Source of the DNA: Nitrospira sp.
GTDB taxonomy: Bacteria > Nitrospirota > Nitrospiria > Nitrospirales > Nitrospiraceae
Length of the DNA: 64,000 nt
Assembly: GCA_030653545.1 (NCBI GenBank)
Contig: JAURZE010000022.1
Span: forward strand, 524,968-588,967
Reading direction: 5' to 3'
How positions within the stretch are numbered: position 1 is the stretch's first letter; each line of letters opens with the position of its first letter. Below are positions 45,779 through 55,620 of the stretch, one piece after another. Made by a program: the position numbers and the translations under genes. The notes under the pieces were generated by a model. It was not told the origin of the DNA and made no database searches. It was given only the letters and a program-made list of their open reading frames with translations.

Positions 45779-48700
45779 CTATTGCTGGGAGATCGAATTA
45801 TCGGACACATTTGCAGGCCGTATTCCGGCCCGCCAGATCCAGAGCCATCGTCGTCGAACATACAGGGGCTCATACCGCCCCCTCTCCTCACCCATCAACC
45901 AAGGGCCAGCGGACTCAGCGGGTCGCCCGAACAGCAGCACCCCCATGCCACGGGAGGAACGATCGCGCAGGAGCCCCCACTGCCTGGTGTGACCGATCTG
46001 GATCCGCACGGGAACCAGACACCGACGACGGGGAATCCGTCGCCGCCTGGTGACCGGCGCCTTCAATGACCGGCAAAAGCCCGCAAACAAATGACCGGCC
46101 ATCAGCAACGGACTGCGCACACGCGCGTCGTGCGCCCGCTCCCAGGTCGCCGGATCGCCGAACAGATTTATCACAAGCCACTGCCGCTGCGCTGCCTGCA
46201 GATCCAGAAACTCCGCCCCGCAACGAATCCGCTTTCCGGGCAGAATCTCGTGATACAGCACCCGCGCCCGGCAGGTCATCGGCGTCCGTCCCTGCAGCGT
46301 GACGTCAAACGCTTCCGGAATCGGATCTGCGGAGGTCGTGAGAAACGAGAGCCCCGACAGACTCAGGTCATCCGTAACCGCCTGGCACTGAAACCCCTGA
46401 GCCTCCACCCCACAGTCGAACTGCCGGCCGACTCGCTCTTCCCCCCGCCGCTGCGGTCGCTCCCACGCCATGCTCAATCCGATGAGCAGCGTCACCAGAT
46501 TCACCCCGGCCCAACTGAGGTTGAAGAAGTAGGCGTCCTTTTCGATTCCGAAAAACCAGAATTCCCACAGACCCTTGGCGATCGCCCCCATGGTGATCAC
46601 CGTGGCCGCCAACAGACTCAACGACGACCGCCAATCGAATGTCCGGTGTGCCGACGTCAACCCCTTCGGCGTCACCTTGAACCCCAGCCGCTTCGGGAGA
46701 AACAGATCGAACATGGACCGAAACAGCGGGAACGCGACCGTCGCCTCATAGCTCGACGACCAAAGCAACCGCGGCCATCCCGGCAGCATCACCGAAGACA
46801 GCAACGGCAACATCAACATAAACGGCAACACATAGGCGACCAGGATCGACACATCGGACAAGATCGGGTGGAGATGAAACAAGAGAAAATAGAGCGGCGT
46901 AATCCAGAATACGACGCGGGCCAGGGGAAAGAGGAAATAATATAGGGAGGCGAAATAGCCCACCCGATGCCGCAGAGACAGCCCCCGGCAGAAGAGCGGG
47001 TTGTCCTTCAGGAAGATCTGCAGGCACCCCAGCATCCAGCGCCGGCGCTGCACGATATACGACGAGAGATTCTCCGCCGTCAGCCCCACCGCCAGATCTT
47101 TATCGACGAAGGCGGATTTCCATCCCTTGGCATGCAGATGCTGGCTGGTATGGATATCCTCGGTAATGCTCATCAGATTGAAGCCGTTCACCTCCTGAAT
47201 CGCGGTCCGCCGGAACACAGCCCCGCTGCCGACGAAGAACGCTCCCCCCCAATGATGCCGCCCTCCCTGAATGGCATGATTGAAGAGATCCTGCTCATTG
47301 GGAATCCGGACTCCGGTACCGAGGGCGCGCTGGAAAATGTCCTGATTGTAGAAATGGTGCGGCGTCTGCACGAATCCCATGCGCGGGTCGGCAAAATACG
47401 GCACCGTCTCGGCTAGAAACGTCGAGACCGGGATATGATCGGTATCAAACACTACGATCAATTCGCCGTCCGTCTGAGTCAGGGCCTGGTTCAAATTGCC
47501 CGCCTTGGCATGTCGCCTCGGTCCTTGGAAATAGGTCGCCCCATACCGTTCCGCGAGAGCGCGCACTTCGTCACGATGGCTATCGTCCAGGACAAAGATC
47601 CGCTTCTTCCCATATGCAATCGCTTCGGCGCCGATCAAAGTCTTCTCAAGAATCTCGCAGGACTCGGAATAGATCGGAATCAAGATATCGACCGACGGTT
47701 GGAAGTCTGTCGCGACCGGAGGTGCGCTGGCTGCGGCTGATTTCCGGCCCACCCCGACTTGTACGAGCAGGAGGGCCACCGTCGAAAAGGCATAGAGTTC
47801 GGCACACCAGAGAGACAGGCTGATGAACGGCCCGCCGGCCTCGACCCAATTCAGAGTCTCGTGCGCGCGCCAGTCGAGATACCGCACACAGAGCGCAAAT
47901 CCGCAGACCAGAAACGCCACCTTCAAAACCCAGTGCCATCGCGCCAGGAGAAAGAGGACCAGCGTGACCAGCACTAGCTCCCAGGCGAAATGCGCGGAGA
48001 ATCCCGCCACATCAAACGGGCGCAAGAACGCGAAGTACTCGTCGTATCGCCGTACGTGATCCAGTTCGACGGCCCGATCGAACCACAGCCAGTTATGCAG
48101 ATAATACGGCGTGCTCTTGCCGGCCAACGCATTGGCATGGAGCAGCGGGAGCTTCAGCTCGGACAACCGGCTGGCCAGTTCCGGCAGGTCCTGAGAGGCC
48201 AGCGCATGCACCGTCGCATACAACGGCAGCCCTTCCAGCGTCGAACGAGGCTCGCCCGAAACCGTGTAGCGATCCACGAACTTTCCGCGCGCCTTCCACT
48301 CCACCCAAAAGAAGCCCAGCATCTTCTCACGCAGCCCCGCTTCTGAACGGCCGAACCACTTGGCATCCAGCGCGACGCGCCAAAAAAGCGGGAACGCATC
48401 GTAGCTAAACTCCGCCGCCGGTCCGGCCTTGGGATGCGTCATGACCAACCGGCCGGACAACTTGTCGAGATAAATGAGTTCGGGCGGAAGCGAAACCTGT
48501 CGTTCATCGTAGAGCCAATGTAAAACGGCGTAGGAACTCTCAATGAGCTTCCGCCAGTCGCGCTTGCGATCGACGGAGGCGAAGACTTCATAGGCATAGG
48601 GCGCGAGGTAGGCCACGTGGATCGTCGGATAGGCTTCATGCACCGCCCAGTTTCCCGCCGTGACATAGGAACCGGTGCTCAGATGCAGCACCTCCAGGTC

Positions 48701-49177
48701 CCAGATGGAAGCTAGAATCGCGAGGGCCTCCTGCTCATACCGGGGAATATCGAACCGGCGCGACGCGAGAATAAGAGCCAGCGCAATATCCGTGTCGGCA
48801 TCGGTCGCGGCATCCAAGGACAGCACCTTGCCCTTCCACTTCCAGGCAAAGAGCTTATCCGGTCGTACCTGAAGATACGCTTGCGTCCAGCGCCACACCT
48901 CGTCAAACGTGCGGCGATCGTTCGACCAGACCGCCCGCAACATCGCATAGCCCTGGCCTTCGGACGTCGTGACGCCCTGTTCATCCAGGCTGATCACGCG
49001 CCCGTCGCGGATGTAGGCCTGCCGATAGAAGCTCCAGAGGGCGGACAGCTCGTCCTGTTGCCGGATCAACCGGTCGCTGGACGTGGTCGAGGGCTTTGCA
49101 TCGGCCATGAGCCCGAACGGGGATAGCAGACAGCACAGACAGAGCAAGACGATCTTGGTGAACCGATGGCAGAGCAT
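45779..49177 (-). CDS. GH8 glucanase / BcsA cellulose synthase / tandem PilZ fusion
   Basis: An 1132-aa protein. After a signal-anchor, residues about 45-340 are a GH8 (BcsZ-like) glucanase: SEGQGYAM at 72-79, DADTDIALAL at about 126-135, and FSYDAFPLFWR at about 257-267 with the likely base. A membrane segment near 395-470 follows, then BcsA: DDS at 531-533, DTD at 578-580, TED at 672-674 and QRRRW at 710-714, with further helices. Two PilZ-like regions close the protein: the first with DDLSLSGLSFL, the second with RRIPRRR and DRSSRGMGVLL. It would make a beta-glucan under c-di-GMP control and trim it. The next gene is the exporter. Confidence 0.88.
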   Translation of the reverse strand: MLCHRFTKIVLLCLCCLLSPFGLMADAKPSTTSSDRLIRQQDELSALWSFYRQAYIRDGRVISLDEQGVTTSEGQGYAMLRAVWSNDRRTFDEVWRWTQAYLQVRPDKLFAWKWKGKVLSLDAATDADTDIALALILASRRFDIPRYEQEALAILASIWDLEVLHLSTGSYVTAGNWAVHEAYPTIHVAYLAPYAYEVFASVDRKRDWRKLIESSYAVLHWLYDERQVSLPPELIYLDKLSGRLVMTHPKAGPAAEFSYDAFPLFWRVALDAKWFGRSEAGLREKMLGFFWVEWKARGKFVDRYTVSGEPRSTLEGLPLYATVHALASQDLPELASRLSELKLPLLHANALAGKSTPYYLHNWLWFDRAVELDHVRRYDEYFAFLRPFDVAGFSAHFAWELVLVTLVLFLLARWHWVLKVAFLVCGFALCVRYLDWRAHETLNWVEAGGPFISLSLWCAELYAFSTVALLLVQVGVGRKSAAASAPPVATDFQPSVDILIPIYSESCEILEKTLIGAEAIAYGKKRIFVLDDSHRDEVRALAERYGATYFQGPRRHAKAGNLNQALTQTDGELIVVFDTDHIPVSTFLAETVPYFADPRMGFVQTPHHFYNQDIFQRALGTGVRIPNEQDLFNHAIQGGRHHWGGAFFVGSGAVFRRTAIQEVNGFNLMSITEDIHTSQHLHAKGWKSAFVDKDLAVGLTAENLSSYIVQRRRWMLGCLQIFLKDNPLFCRGLSLRHRVGYFASLYYFLFPLARVVFWITPLYFLLFHLHPILSDVSILVAYVLPFMLMLPLLSSVMLPGWPRLLWSSSYEATVAFPLFRSMFDLFLPKRLGFKVTPKGLTSAHRTFDWRSSLSLLAATVITMGAIAKGLWEFWFFGIEKDAYFFNLSWAGVNLVTLLIGLSMAWERPQRRGEERVGRQFDCGVEAQGFQCQAVTDDLSLSGLSFLTTSADPIPEAFDVTLQGRTPMTCRARVLYHEILPGKRIRCGAEFLDLQAAQRQWLVINLFGDPATWERAHDARVRSPLLMAGHLFAGFCRSLKAPVTRRRRIPRRRCLVPVRIQIGHTRQWGLLRDRSSRGMGVLLFGRPAESAGPWLMGEERGRYEPLYVRRRWLWIWRAGIRPANVSDNSISQQ

Positions 49178-49325
49178 ATGTCAGATTGAATCAACCTCGG
49201 CAAAGGAAGGCGCGACAAGCCTTTTCAGCCGTCCAAGGTTGTCGTCAATGTACGGTGCTGACCGGGCGGAAGGCAACTGCGGGAAAAGGTGAAAAATACA
49301 TCTGCCGCTGGACGAATGGGATGGA

Positions 49326-50282
49326 TCAGGACTCGATCCGGTGGCGGATCGTGTAGCGGCCGGAAAAGTGCTCCCCGGGAGCCAGCCGTTTCAAACCCCA
49401 TTCAGGATGGTTGAAGGCATCCGACGCGCAGGTCATCGGCTCGATGGCGAACGCGCGGCGCGGCGCATCGGAGATGGCATCGCCGGTATACACCACAATC
49501 GCGGAGAAGGAACGGTCCATCGTCACCTCGATGACCCGGCCGTTTCCGGCATGACGGAGCGCCGCCGTCGCCATCCCCTCGGCGTCACGATCGAGCTGCA
49601 CATAGCAGTGATTGAATTTCTTCGAACCGATCCGCCGATAGTCGCGGCAGTCCCACTCCGTACCTGCTGCGGGGAGAATCGATCCCGTCGGGGTGAGCTG
49701 GTCATTGAACTCCAGAAAGCCCGCGCCGGGGATTCTCGCCTCGGCTTCGTCAATCACTCCAGTGCCAACCGTGAAATAGGGATGAAAGCCAATCCCGACC
49801 GGCGCCGGTCGCGTCCCGGCATTCTGCACATCGAAGGAGCAGGACAATCCCTTGTCGTCCAAGCCATAGGTCACTTGAATCGCGAGTGAAAACGGATAGC
49901 CCTTGCGGCCATATTGCTCGGCCTCCAGGCGAACAGCCAACACCACGCGGCTCCCCTCGGCACGAACCACCTGCCACGGCAGCGTCCGGACGAAACCGTG
50001 AATCGCATTCGGACCTTCTTTATCGTTCCGTTCCAGCTGAAACACTTCACCGTCGAACGAATAGCGGCCCTCGGCGACGCGGCCGGGAAACGGAATCAAG
50101 ACATCCCCCTGCCCGCCCTTCTTCTGGCTGCCGCCAGAATAGCCCCAGACGATATCGACCTCGTGGCCTCCGGCCTCGACCAGAAAATACCGGCGTAAGG
50201 ACGCCCCCCAGGGCGCAACCACCGCCCGCTGGTTGCCGAAGGAAAGGGTGATCTCTGTATCGACCGTCGTGAGGTTCGTCAT
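49326..50282 (-). CDS. Aldose 1-epimerase (GalM-type)
   Basis: A 318-aa protein with the galactose mutarotase fold. GQGDVLIPFPGRVAEGRYSF, AIHGFVRTLPW and the catalytic-site segment GIGFHPYF are family marks, and the Glu near FAIEPMTCASDAFNH is the likely catalytic base. It interconverts alpha and beta anomers of hexoses, or handles sugar-phosphates as YeaD does. The ATG at 50282 begins the domain; an upstream in-frame codon adds six residues. Confidence 0.9.
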   Translation of the reverse strand: MTNLTTVDTEITLSFGNQRAVVAPWGASLRRYFLVEAGGHEVDIVWGYSGGSQKKGGQGDVLIPFPGRVAEGRYSFDGEVFQLERNDKEGPNAIHGFVRTLPWQVVRAEGSRVVLAVRLEAEQYGRKGYPFSLAIQVTYGLDDKGLSCSFDVQNAGTRPAPVGIGFHPYFTVGTGVIDEAEARIPGAGFLEFNDQLTPTGSILPAAGTEWDCRDYRRIGSKKFNHCYVQLDRDAEGMATAALRHAGNGRVIEVTMDRSFSAIVVYTGDAISDAPRRAFAIEPMTCASDAFNHPEWGLKRLAPGEHFSGRYTIRHRIES

Positions 50283-50447
50283 AGGACCGGAGTATACCAT
50301 CGAGAATGGGCGGCTCCTACCGGCATTCGATCTTCAGGCAGCAACTCCGGCGCGGCGGGAAATCCTATTCCTTTTAGGGTCGAGGACAGGCAAGATGCGT
50401 CCGACAACCAATGCGCCGGCCAGGCCGAGAACCGGAAGACAATCCCC

Positions 50448-50714
50448 ATGTGGCTTGTGTATATCGTCGAATGTGCCGATAAGAGTCTCTATACCGGGAT
50501 CACCAGCGATCTGGAGAAGCGGATGTCCGCGCATGCCGCCGGGAAGGGCGCCAAATACACCAAACCGCGCAGGCCGTTGATCCTTCGCTATACGGAGACC
50601 GTGGATTCAAAAGGCGCCGCGTTGCGCCGGGAAGCAGCGATCAAAGCGCTGGACCGGGCAGGCAAACTGACGCTCATCGAGACAGGCACGCGACAAGCAG
50701 TGAGCCGGACATGA
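50448..50714 (+). CDS. GIY-YIG endonuclease-family protein (UPF0213-like)
   Basis: An 88-aa protein starting with VYIVECADKSLYTGITSDLE, the Y-I/V ... Y-T-G core of the GIY-YIG fold, followed by RMSAHAAGKGAKYTKPRRPL and a Glu in RREAAIK. This is the full length of the single-domain UPF0213 group. It probably cuts nucleic acid; biological role unknown. Confidence 0.9.
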   Translation: MWLVYIVECADKSLYTGITSDLEKRMSAHAAGKGAKYTKPRRPLILRYTETVDSKGAALRREAAIKALDRAGKLTLIETGTRQAVSRT

Positions 50715-50817
50715 TCCAAACCGCTCCCTAGGTGGCCCCCCTCACCGCCGTTAGGCTCTAGCTGTATCGCGTCTGCCATGGCATAGTGCGTGACTGACTT
50801 TACCGAGGAGCCCGTAC

Positions 50818-51240
50818 ATGGCGTACTTACTGTCCCTGGCCAAGATCGTCCAATCGCTGCTGGAGCCGGGATCCGTGGTGCCGGCGCGCCTCCGGGATCG
50901 CATGGATGAAGACACGGCCCAAGCAGTGGAGCGGGCCCTGCGCGCCCTCTCGGAAGTGGCGATGCAACAGCATCATCAGGCGCGGGCCTCAGGCACCTAC
51001 GCGGCCATCCAGGAAGAGCAGGACACCCTCCTCGCCGAGATCGCGATTCACACACGAGCCGTCAGGTCAGACCTCACCCTCACGCCCCAGGAAGCCGTCC
51101 GCCGGATTCTGTTGATTGTAGGATTTGCCCGAACTGTTCTGGATAATGATCTGCAGCTTGAAGAGCAGCTGGGTCCCGGCGTCGGCGCCTTTTTTGAGAA
51201 ATTGGACCGGGCAGAATTCAAAGACGTGACCGGCGCTTAA
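50818..51240 (+). CDS. Hypothetical protein (140 aa)
   Basis: An all-helical acidic protein preceded by CGAGGAG. No signal peptide or known domain is seen. The motif MQQHHQARASGTY and the C-terminal GPGVGAFFEKLDRAEFK are the most distinctive pieces. It is followed by about 120 bp and then the PEP mutase fusion, in the same direction, and may be co-transcribed with it. Confidence 0.6.
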   Translation: MAYLLSLAKIVQSLLEPGSVVPARLRDRMDEDTAQAVERALRALSEVAMQQHHQARASGTYAAIQEEQDTLLAEIAIHTRAVRSDLTLTPQEAVRRILLIVGFARTVLDNDLQLEEQLGPGVGAFFEKLDRAEFKDVTGA

Positions 51241-51363
51241 ATTAAAATAGAGAGTCCCCGAGGTGCGCCACTGCAAATAGCTGCGTGATTTCTCTCGGGA
51301 AAACCGGTATCCTTTCCGACCGACGCTGGCACTGTCTTCCAGCCGGCACAAGGAAGGGAATCC

Positions 51364-52998
51364 ATGAGCTCGACACCCGGTCTCAGCACCACAAAACAGT
51401 TCCGCAGCCTCCTCCTGTCCGACCAGCTGGAATTCATCTGCGAAGCCCACAATGGCCTGAGCGCCAAGATCGTCCAGGAAGCCGGCTTCAAAGGCATCTG
51501 GGCCAGCGGTCTGTCGATCTCAGCCCAATTCGGCGTGCGCGACAATAACGAAGCCAGCTGGACGCAGGTGCTCGAAACCCTCGAGTTCATGTCCGACGCG
51601 ACCACGATTCCGATTCTCCTCGACGGCGACACCGGCTACGGCAACTTCAACAATATGCAGCGGCTCGTCCGCAAGCTGGAGCAGCGCAAAATCGCCGCGG
51701 TCTGCATCGAAGACAAACTTTTCCCCAAAACGAATAGCTTCATCAAAGGCGACGCCCAACCCATGGCGGACATGCATGAGTTCTGCGGCAAGATCAAAGC
51801 CGGCAAAGACGCCCAGAGCGACCCGAACTTTTCCATCATCGCCCGGGTCGAAGCCTTCATCTGCGGCTGGGGGCTCGCCGAAGCGCTGCGCCGCGCCGAA
51901 GCCTATCGCCAGGCCGGTGCCGACGGCATCCTCATCCACAGCGCCCTGGCGGTGCCCGATGAAATCCTGGCGTTCAAGCAGGAATGGGGCAATCGCTGCC
52001 CGGTCGTGATCGTCCCGACGAAATACTACGCCACGCCGACCGATGTGTTTCGCCAGCACAACTTCTCGATAGTGATCTGGGCCAACCATCTGCTGCGCAG
52101 CTCCGTCACGGCGATGCAGAAGACGGCGCGCACGTTGAAGGAACAGGAACATCTCTTGTCCATCGAAGATAAAGTCGCGCCGGTGTCGGAAATTTTCCGG
52201 CTGCAAAACGCCGCGGAACTGCAGGAAGCGGAAGACCGCTATCTGCCCAAAGGCGCCGAAGATACCTGCGCCATCGTCCTGGCCGCCTCGCGCGGCAGCG
52301 AATTGGGCGAACTCACCGAGCACCAGCCCAAGACGATGGTCAAAGTCCAGGGCGCGCCCATCCTCGCCCGCATCGTCGACGCCTACAATGCCGTCGGCGT
52401 GAAAGATATCGTCGTCGTCCGAGGCTATAAAAAGGAGACCGTCAATCTGCCCAATCTGACCTACGTCGACAACGACGAGTATGCCGACACCGGCGAACTG
52501 GTCTCTCTCCTCAAGGCCCTGCAGTCGCGCAAAGGCCGCGCTCAACAGACCCTCATTTCTTACGGCGACGTGCTGTTTAACAAGTACATTCCCCAGTCCC
52601 TCTGCCAGGAGTCCGACGACTGCGTGATCTTCCTCGACAGCAACTGGCGGGAGGAGACCAGCTATGCCCGGCTCGGCGGATTTGCCGAATGCACCATCCC
52701 CAATTCGCGTCGCGCCTTCAACGCCAAGGTCTATCTCAAGCAACTGGGCAATGAAATTCCCGAAGCCACCACCCACGGCGTCTGGATGGGCTTCCTCAAA
52801 GTCTCGCCGGCCGCCGCCACACTCATCACCACCGTCATTACCGAACTGCTCGCACGCCCCGGCAACCGCAAAGCCACGATTCCCCAACTGATTCAGGAAC
52901 TTCTCACGCGTCAGCAACCCATCCGGGTCCTCTACACCGTCGGCCACTGGCTCGACATCAATAGTCTGGAAGATGTGGTACAGGCAGGGGAGTTTTAG
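51364..52998 (+). CDS. PEP mutase / phosphonate cytidylyltransferase-like fusion
   Basis: A 544-aa two-domain enzyme. Residues 10-290 are phosphoenolpyruvate mutase: DGDTGYGN at 87-94 and the mutase-specific [10 protein letters not shown] at 116-125, which distinguishes it from isocitrate lyases. It isomerises PEP to phosphonopyruvate. Residues 300-540 are a nucleotidyltransferase: [20 protein letters not shown] (about 305-324), close to the PntC enzymes that attach CMP to aminoethylphosphonate or similar. No phosphonopyruvate decarboxylase or transaminase is nearby. An NTase-only reading is less likely given the clean N-terminal motifs. Confidence 0.9.
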   Translation: MSSTPGLSTTKQFRSLLLSDQLEFICEAHNGLSAKIVQEAGFKGIWASGLSISAQFGVRDNNEASWTQVLETLEFMSDATTIPILLDGDTGYGNFNNMQRLVRKLEQRKIAAVCIEDKLFPKTNSFIKGDAQPMADMHEFCGKIKAGKDAQSDPNFSIIARVEAFICGWGLAEALRRAEAYRQAGADGILIHSALAVPDEILAFKQEWGNRCPVVIVPTKYYATPTDVFRQHNFSIVIWANHLLRSSVTAMQKTARTLKEQEHLLSIEDKVAPVSEIFRLQNAAELQEAEDRYLPKGAEDTCAIVLAASRGSELGELTEHQPKTMVKVQGAPILARIVDAYNAVGVKDIVVVRGYKKETVNLPNLTYVDNDEYADTGELVSLLKALQSRKGRAQQTLISYGDVLFNKYIPQSLCQESDDCVIFLDSNWREETSYARLGGFAECTIPNSRRAFNAKVYLKQLGNEIPEATTHGVWMGFLKVSPAAATLITTVITELLARPGNRKATIPQLIQELLTRQQPIRVLYTVGHWLDINSLEDVVQAGEF

Positions 52999-53407
52999 GC
53001 GGGCTTTGCCACTCAACGGCGTTACAGTCCACTCTGCATAAGAGCGGCCTTCTCCAAAAGAAGACCAGCTGCAATCGTATGCTCTATCGTCCTAATACCC
53101 ACAGCACTCCTGCCTGCCTGCCTTCTCTCATGTTCCATGACCCCACGATCTCCGGGCTCATTATCGCGAAAGATACAGGACCGGATCATTTTGAATACAC
53201 CTTCACCTCTTCTCTAACAGGATATTCGGCATAAGCTGATCAATTGCTGGCAATTCATGCCGGAGCCCTGGCGGCACAAAACTCGCTCTCTGTAGAGACC
53301 AGAAGAGAACCACACACATCGTAGCGATCTCAGCGCAGCACCTCACCCCTTCGTGGAACCGCGGCGAATCGCGCCGACCGGTTCCCGAAGAAACCAAGGA
53401 GGTTTCT
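52999..53407. other. Gap between PEP mutase and the haem sensor-like gene
   Basis: No convincing gene in these 409 bp. The next gene has an AAGGAGG site at its start. No hairpin or promoter was found by eye. Confidence 0.3.
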
Positions 53408-54001
53408 ATGACATCCTCCAGCAAGTTGCTCAGGGCAGTCCTCGTGTCAGCATTCGGATTGGGCATCGTCGGCTTTCCTGGGCCGAGTCCTGCCGCGACG
53501 GGAGAAGCAGCCGTGAGCCTGCCCATCGAAGTCGTGGCGGACTATGTCCATGCGGTGATTGAAGCAGACCGTGAAGTGTACACCAAGCATGTCGTTGAAC
53601 GAATGCAGACCAAAGGCGTGGTCGTGGCCTCGGAGAACTGGGAGCAGAAGAACACGCTGCCTCTCCCGGCTCAATTCCTGATGGAGTCGGGCCGTACCAT
53701 GGCAAAGAAAGGGGTCGGCATACAATATCGACTCATCAGCCTCTGGCCGATTAATAAGCACAACGCCGCTTCCAGCGAATTCGAGAAGACCGGCTTAGGC
53801 ACTGTGCTCACCCATCCGACCAAGCCCTATACCGGATTTGTGAAGGAAGGAGGAGCCCGGTACTTCCAGGCCGTCTATCCGGATCTCGCCATAACTCAGG
53901 CCTGCATCGGTTGCCATAACGCCCATCCTGACAGCCCGAAACGGGACTTCAAGATCAACGATGTCATGGGGGCCATCGTGATCAGCATTCCCGTGAAATA
54001 G
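53408..54001 (+). CDS. Secreted Tll0287-like (DUF3365) c-type haem protein
   Basis: A 197-aa protein from an ATG behind CAAGGAGG. The signal peptide ends SPAATGE. It has a VEADREVYTKHVVER-like helix, SLWPINKHNAASSEFEKTGL and a late CIGCHNAHP motif, a CxxCH covalent haem site. This is the pattern of the Tll0287-like haem-binding domain, used in gas or redox sensing. It stands alone, so a signalling partner is not evident. Confidence 0.85.
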   Translation: MTSSSKLLRAVLVSAFGLGIVGFPGPSPAATGEAAVSLPIEVVADYVHAVIEADREVYTKHVVERMQTKGVVVASENWEQKNTLPLPAQFLMESGRTMAKKGVGIQYRLISLWPINKHNAASSEFEKTGLGTVLTHPTKPYTGFVKEGGARYFQAVYPDLAITQACIGCHNAHPDSPKRDFKINDVMGAIVISIPVK

Positions 54002-54034
54002 ACCGGTGCGCGCAGGATTCCTCCCTCGCAATAC

Positions 54035-54077
54035 CGAACCATCTTGCGGCCTCAGGATCGGACCGCAAGATGGTTCG
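54035..54077. terminator. 15-bp inverted repeat after the haem protein
   Basis: CGAACCATCTTGCGG (54035-54049) and its exact complement at 54063-54077 bracket a 13-base loop. It lies 34 bp beyond the stop of the DUF3365 gene and upstream of the convergent gene's end. It would terminate one or both transcripts. No T-run follows. Confidence 0.55.
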
Positions 54078-54251
54078 AGACTCACCCGGCCAGGAAGCGC
54101 AGCGGAAGCCTTCGAAACAATCTGAGCCCACTCGACCAGCTGCCAGCGATACCGCATGCCGGACAGGCGCTCGTTACCAAACTGAAGGCGAGCGCGGCCA
54201 GCCGGGATGAACTGTTCATTTGAAATCGGTCGTCGTTCCCGTCCCGACTGC

Positions 54252-55340
54252 CTACGGAGTTTTCTGTTTCACAACGATGGCGCGGAGCAGCGATTCGAGC
54301 TTGGCCCTGGCGTCCTGGCTCGACCCGTTCGAGGTCAGCGACGCATGGAGATCGATCCAGGTTCCCGCCTGCACCCAGTGCGCATGGAGGTGGGAATTCG
54401 TGATATTCGGCACCGCCCGCTCATAGGCGATCGTCTCCCAGTTGCCCAGACGCCCGAAGACCACGCGCTCCGCGTCAGGGAGTCCATTCTTCTTCGACAC
54501 CGTGACCTCGTCCGCCCAGATTTTCTGGAGGCCGGGAAACGCCTGGTCCGACTCGAACCATCCCGAAATGATCACCTGTTTGGCATCGTCGCGGAAATGA
54601 AAGTAGCGCGGATTATTGGAGGATCCTCCGATCGCGCTGTTCGTGAGGGACAAACCGCCGAGGGGGAGGCGCATGACCAGCCGGCTCGCCGGAACCGTGA
54701 GCACATGAGCCTGTTCGGTTGAGGTGATCTGAAGTGCATCGGGACGAACGGCGTTCTCCTTTGCCCCCGGCGCAGCCGTCTGCCTGGTGGCCTGCGCCGC
54801 CCCTTCCAGCATCGCTGTCGCCTGCTGGTTGACCGGATCCGCCGCATCCTGCGACAAGATCGTGAACGACACCAGCAAGTCTCCCACCCGCAACATCCCC
54901 TGTTTCATCCGCTTGAACTCGCCGGGCTTCGGGGCCCGATCGGTCACCGCATAGTGGTAGCCGAGTCCCGTCGCGCCTTTCATTTCCACCACCGCCACAT
55001 CGGTTTCGAGCGCCTGGGCCTTGGCCTGCGCCGCCGCCTGCTCCACTTTCTTTCGGAGGTCCGCGGCGACCGGAAGCACGGCGCCGGAACGGTCGGACCA
55101 GATGGGCGTGAGCAACACTCGAAAGGCCGCGCCGCTGTCCGGCACAAAAGCAATCGTCGGAGGAAGACCGTTCGGCGGCTGCGTGACATTGTCTTTCCAG
55201 GAAGCGGGCACCTTGAGCTGGAGACTGCCGTGCTGACCCAGCGCATAGTCTCGTGAAACCGTCGATTCGGCCCATACCGGGGCCGCTGCCACCATCAGAC
55301 CAAGCACCATCAACACTCGAATCACAGTGAACCGCATCAC
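54252..55340 (-). CDS. Secreted protein of unknown function (362 aa)
   Basis: The leader (RVLMVLGLMVAAAPVWAEST) ends in a normal AxA site. The mature part is beta-rich: YALGQHGSLQLKVPASWKDN, RVLLTPIWSDRSGAVLP, then a second half with RLVMRLPLGGLSLTNSAIGG and IISGWFESDQAFPGL. The two halves look alike in outline (each opens with a smooth-strand, VPASWK/RLPLGG segment and has an ISGWF/LLTPIW strand), so it may be an internal duplication. No named family. Confidence 0.6.
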   Translation of the reverse strand: MMRFTVIRVLMVLGLMVAAAPVWAESTVSRDYALGQHGSLQLKVPASWKDNVTQPPNGLPPTIAFVPDSGAAFRVLLTPIWSDRSGAVLPVAADLRKKVEQAAAQAKAQALETDVAVVEMKGATGLGYHYAVTDRAPKPGEFKRMKQGMLRVGDLLVSFTILSQDAADPVNQQATAMLEGAAQATRQTAAPGAKENAVRPDALQITSTEQAHVLTVPASRLVMRLPLGGLSLTNSAIGGSSNNPRYFHFRDDAKQVIISGWFESDQAFPGLQKIWADEVTVSKKNGLPDAERVVFGRLGNWETIAYERAVPNITNSHLHAHWVQAGTWIDLHASLTSNGSSQDARAKLESLLRAIVVKQKTP

Positions 55341-55552
55341 CCTACCTCCAAGAAATCAGGGAACCCACAGAGCATCTTTGCGAAATGCTATCTACCCCGC
55401 ATTTGCAGAAGCCAACAGTACACGAGATCAGCCCTCAAACCCAATCCTTCATTTCCACCACCACAACCGAGCTCCATCAAAACAAAGATGGCTCGCCACG
55501 TAGAGAACAGAGAAAATGTTAAGGGCAAGAAAGGAAGGATGGAAGTCTTACG

Positions 55553-55568
55553 CGACTAAAGAGTCGCA
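55553..55568 (-). terminator. Small hairpin after vapC
   Basis: GCGACT and AGTCGC form a 6-bp stem with a four-base loop, 52 bp beyond the vapC stop codon on the minus strand. It may end the toxin-antitoxin transcript; strength is modest. Confidence 0.35.
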
Positions 55569-55620
55569 CAAACGAGGCCGCTGAGGCTAATGGAATGTCC
55601 GACCAGTTTCCGGTTCCTGA

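Noticed and set aside
46091..46945. Long plus-strand open frame opposite the BcsA fusion
   Set aside because: Shadow of the real gene, Arg/His/Pro-rich with no recognisable domain.
51520..53016. Long open frame antisense to the PEP mutase fusion
   Set aside because: Low-complexity and hydrophobic-charged pattern arises from codon bias of the real gene; no domain or ribosome site.
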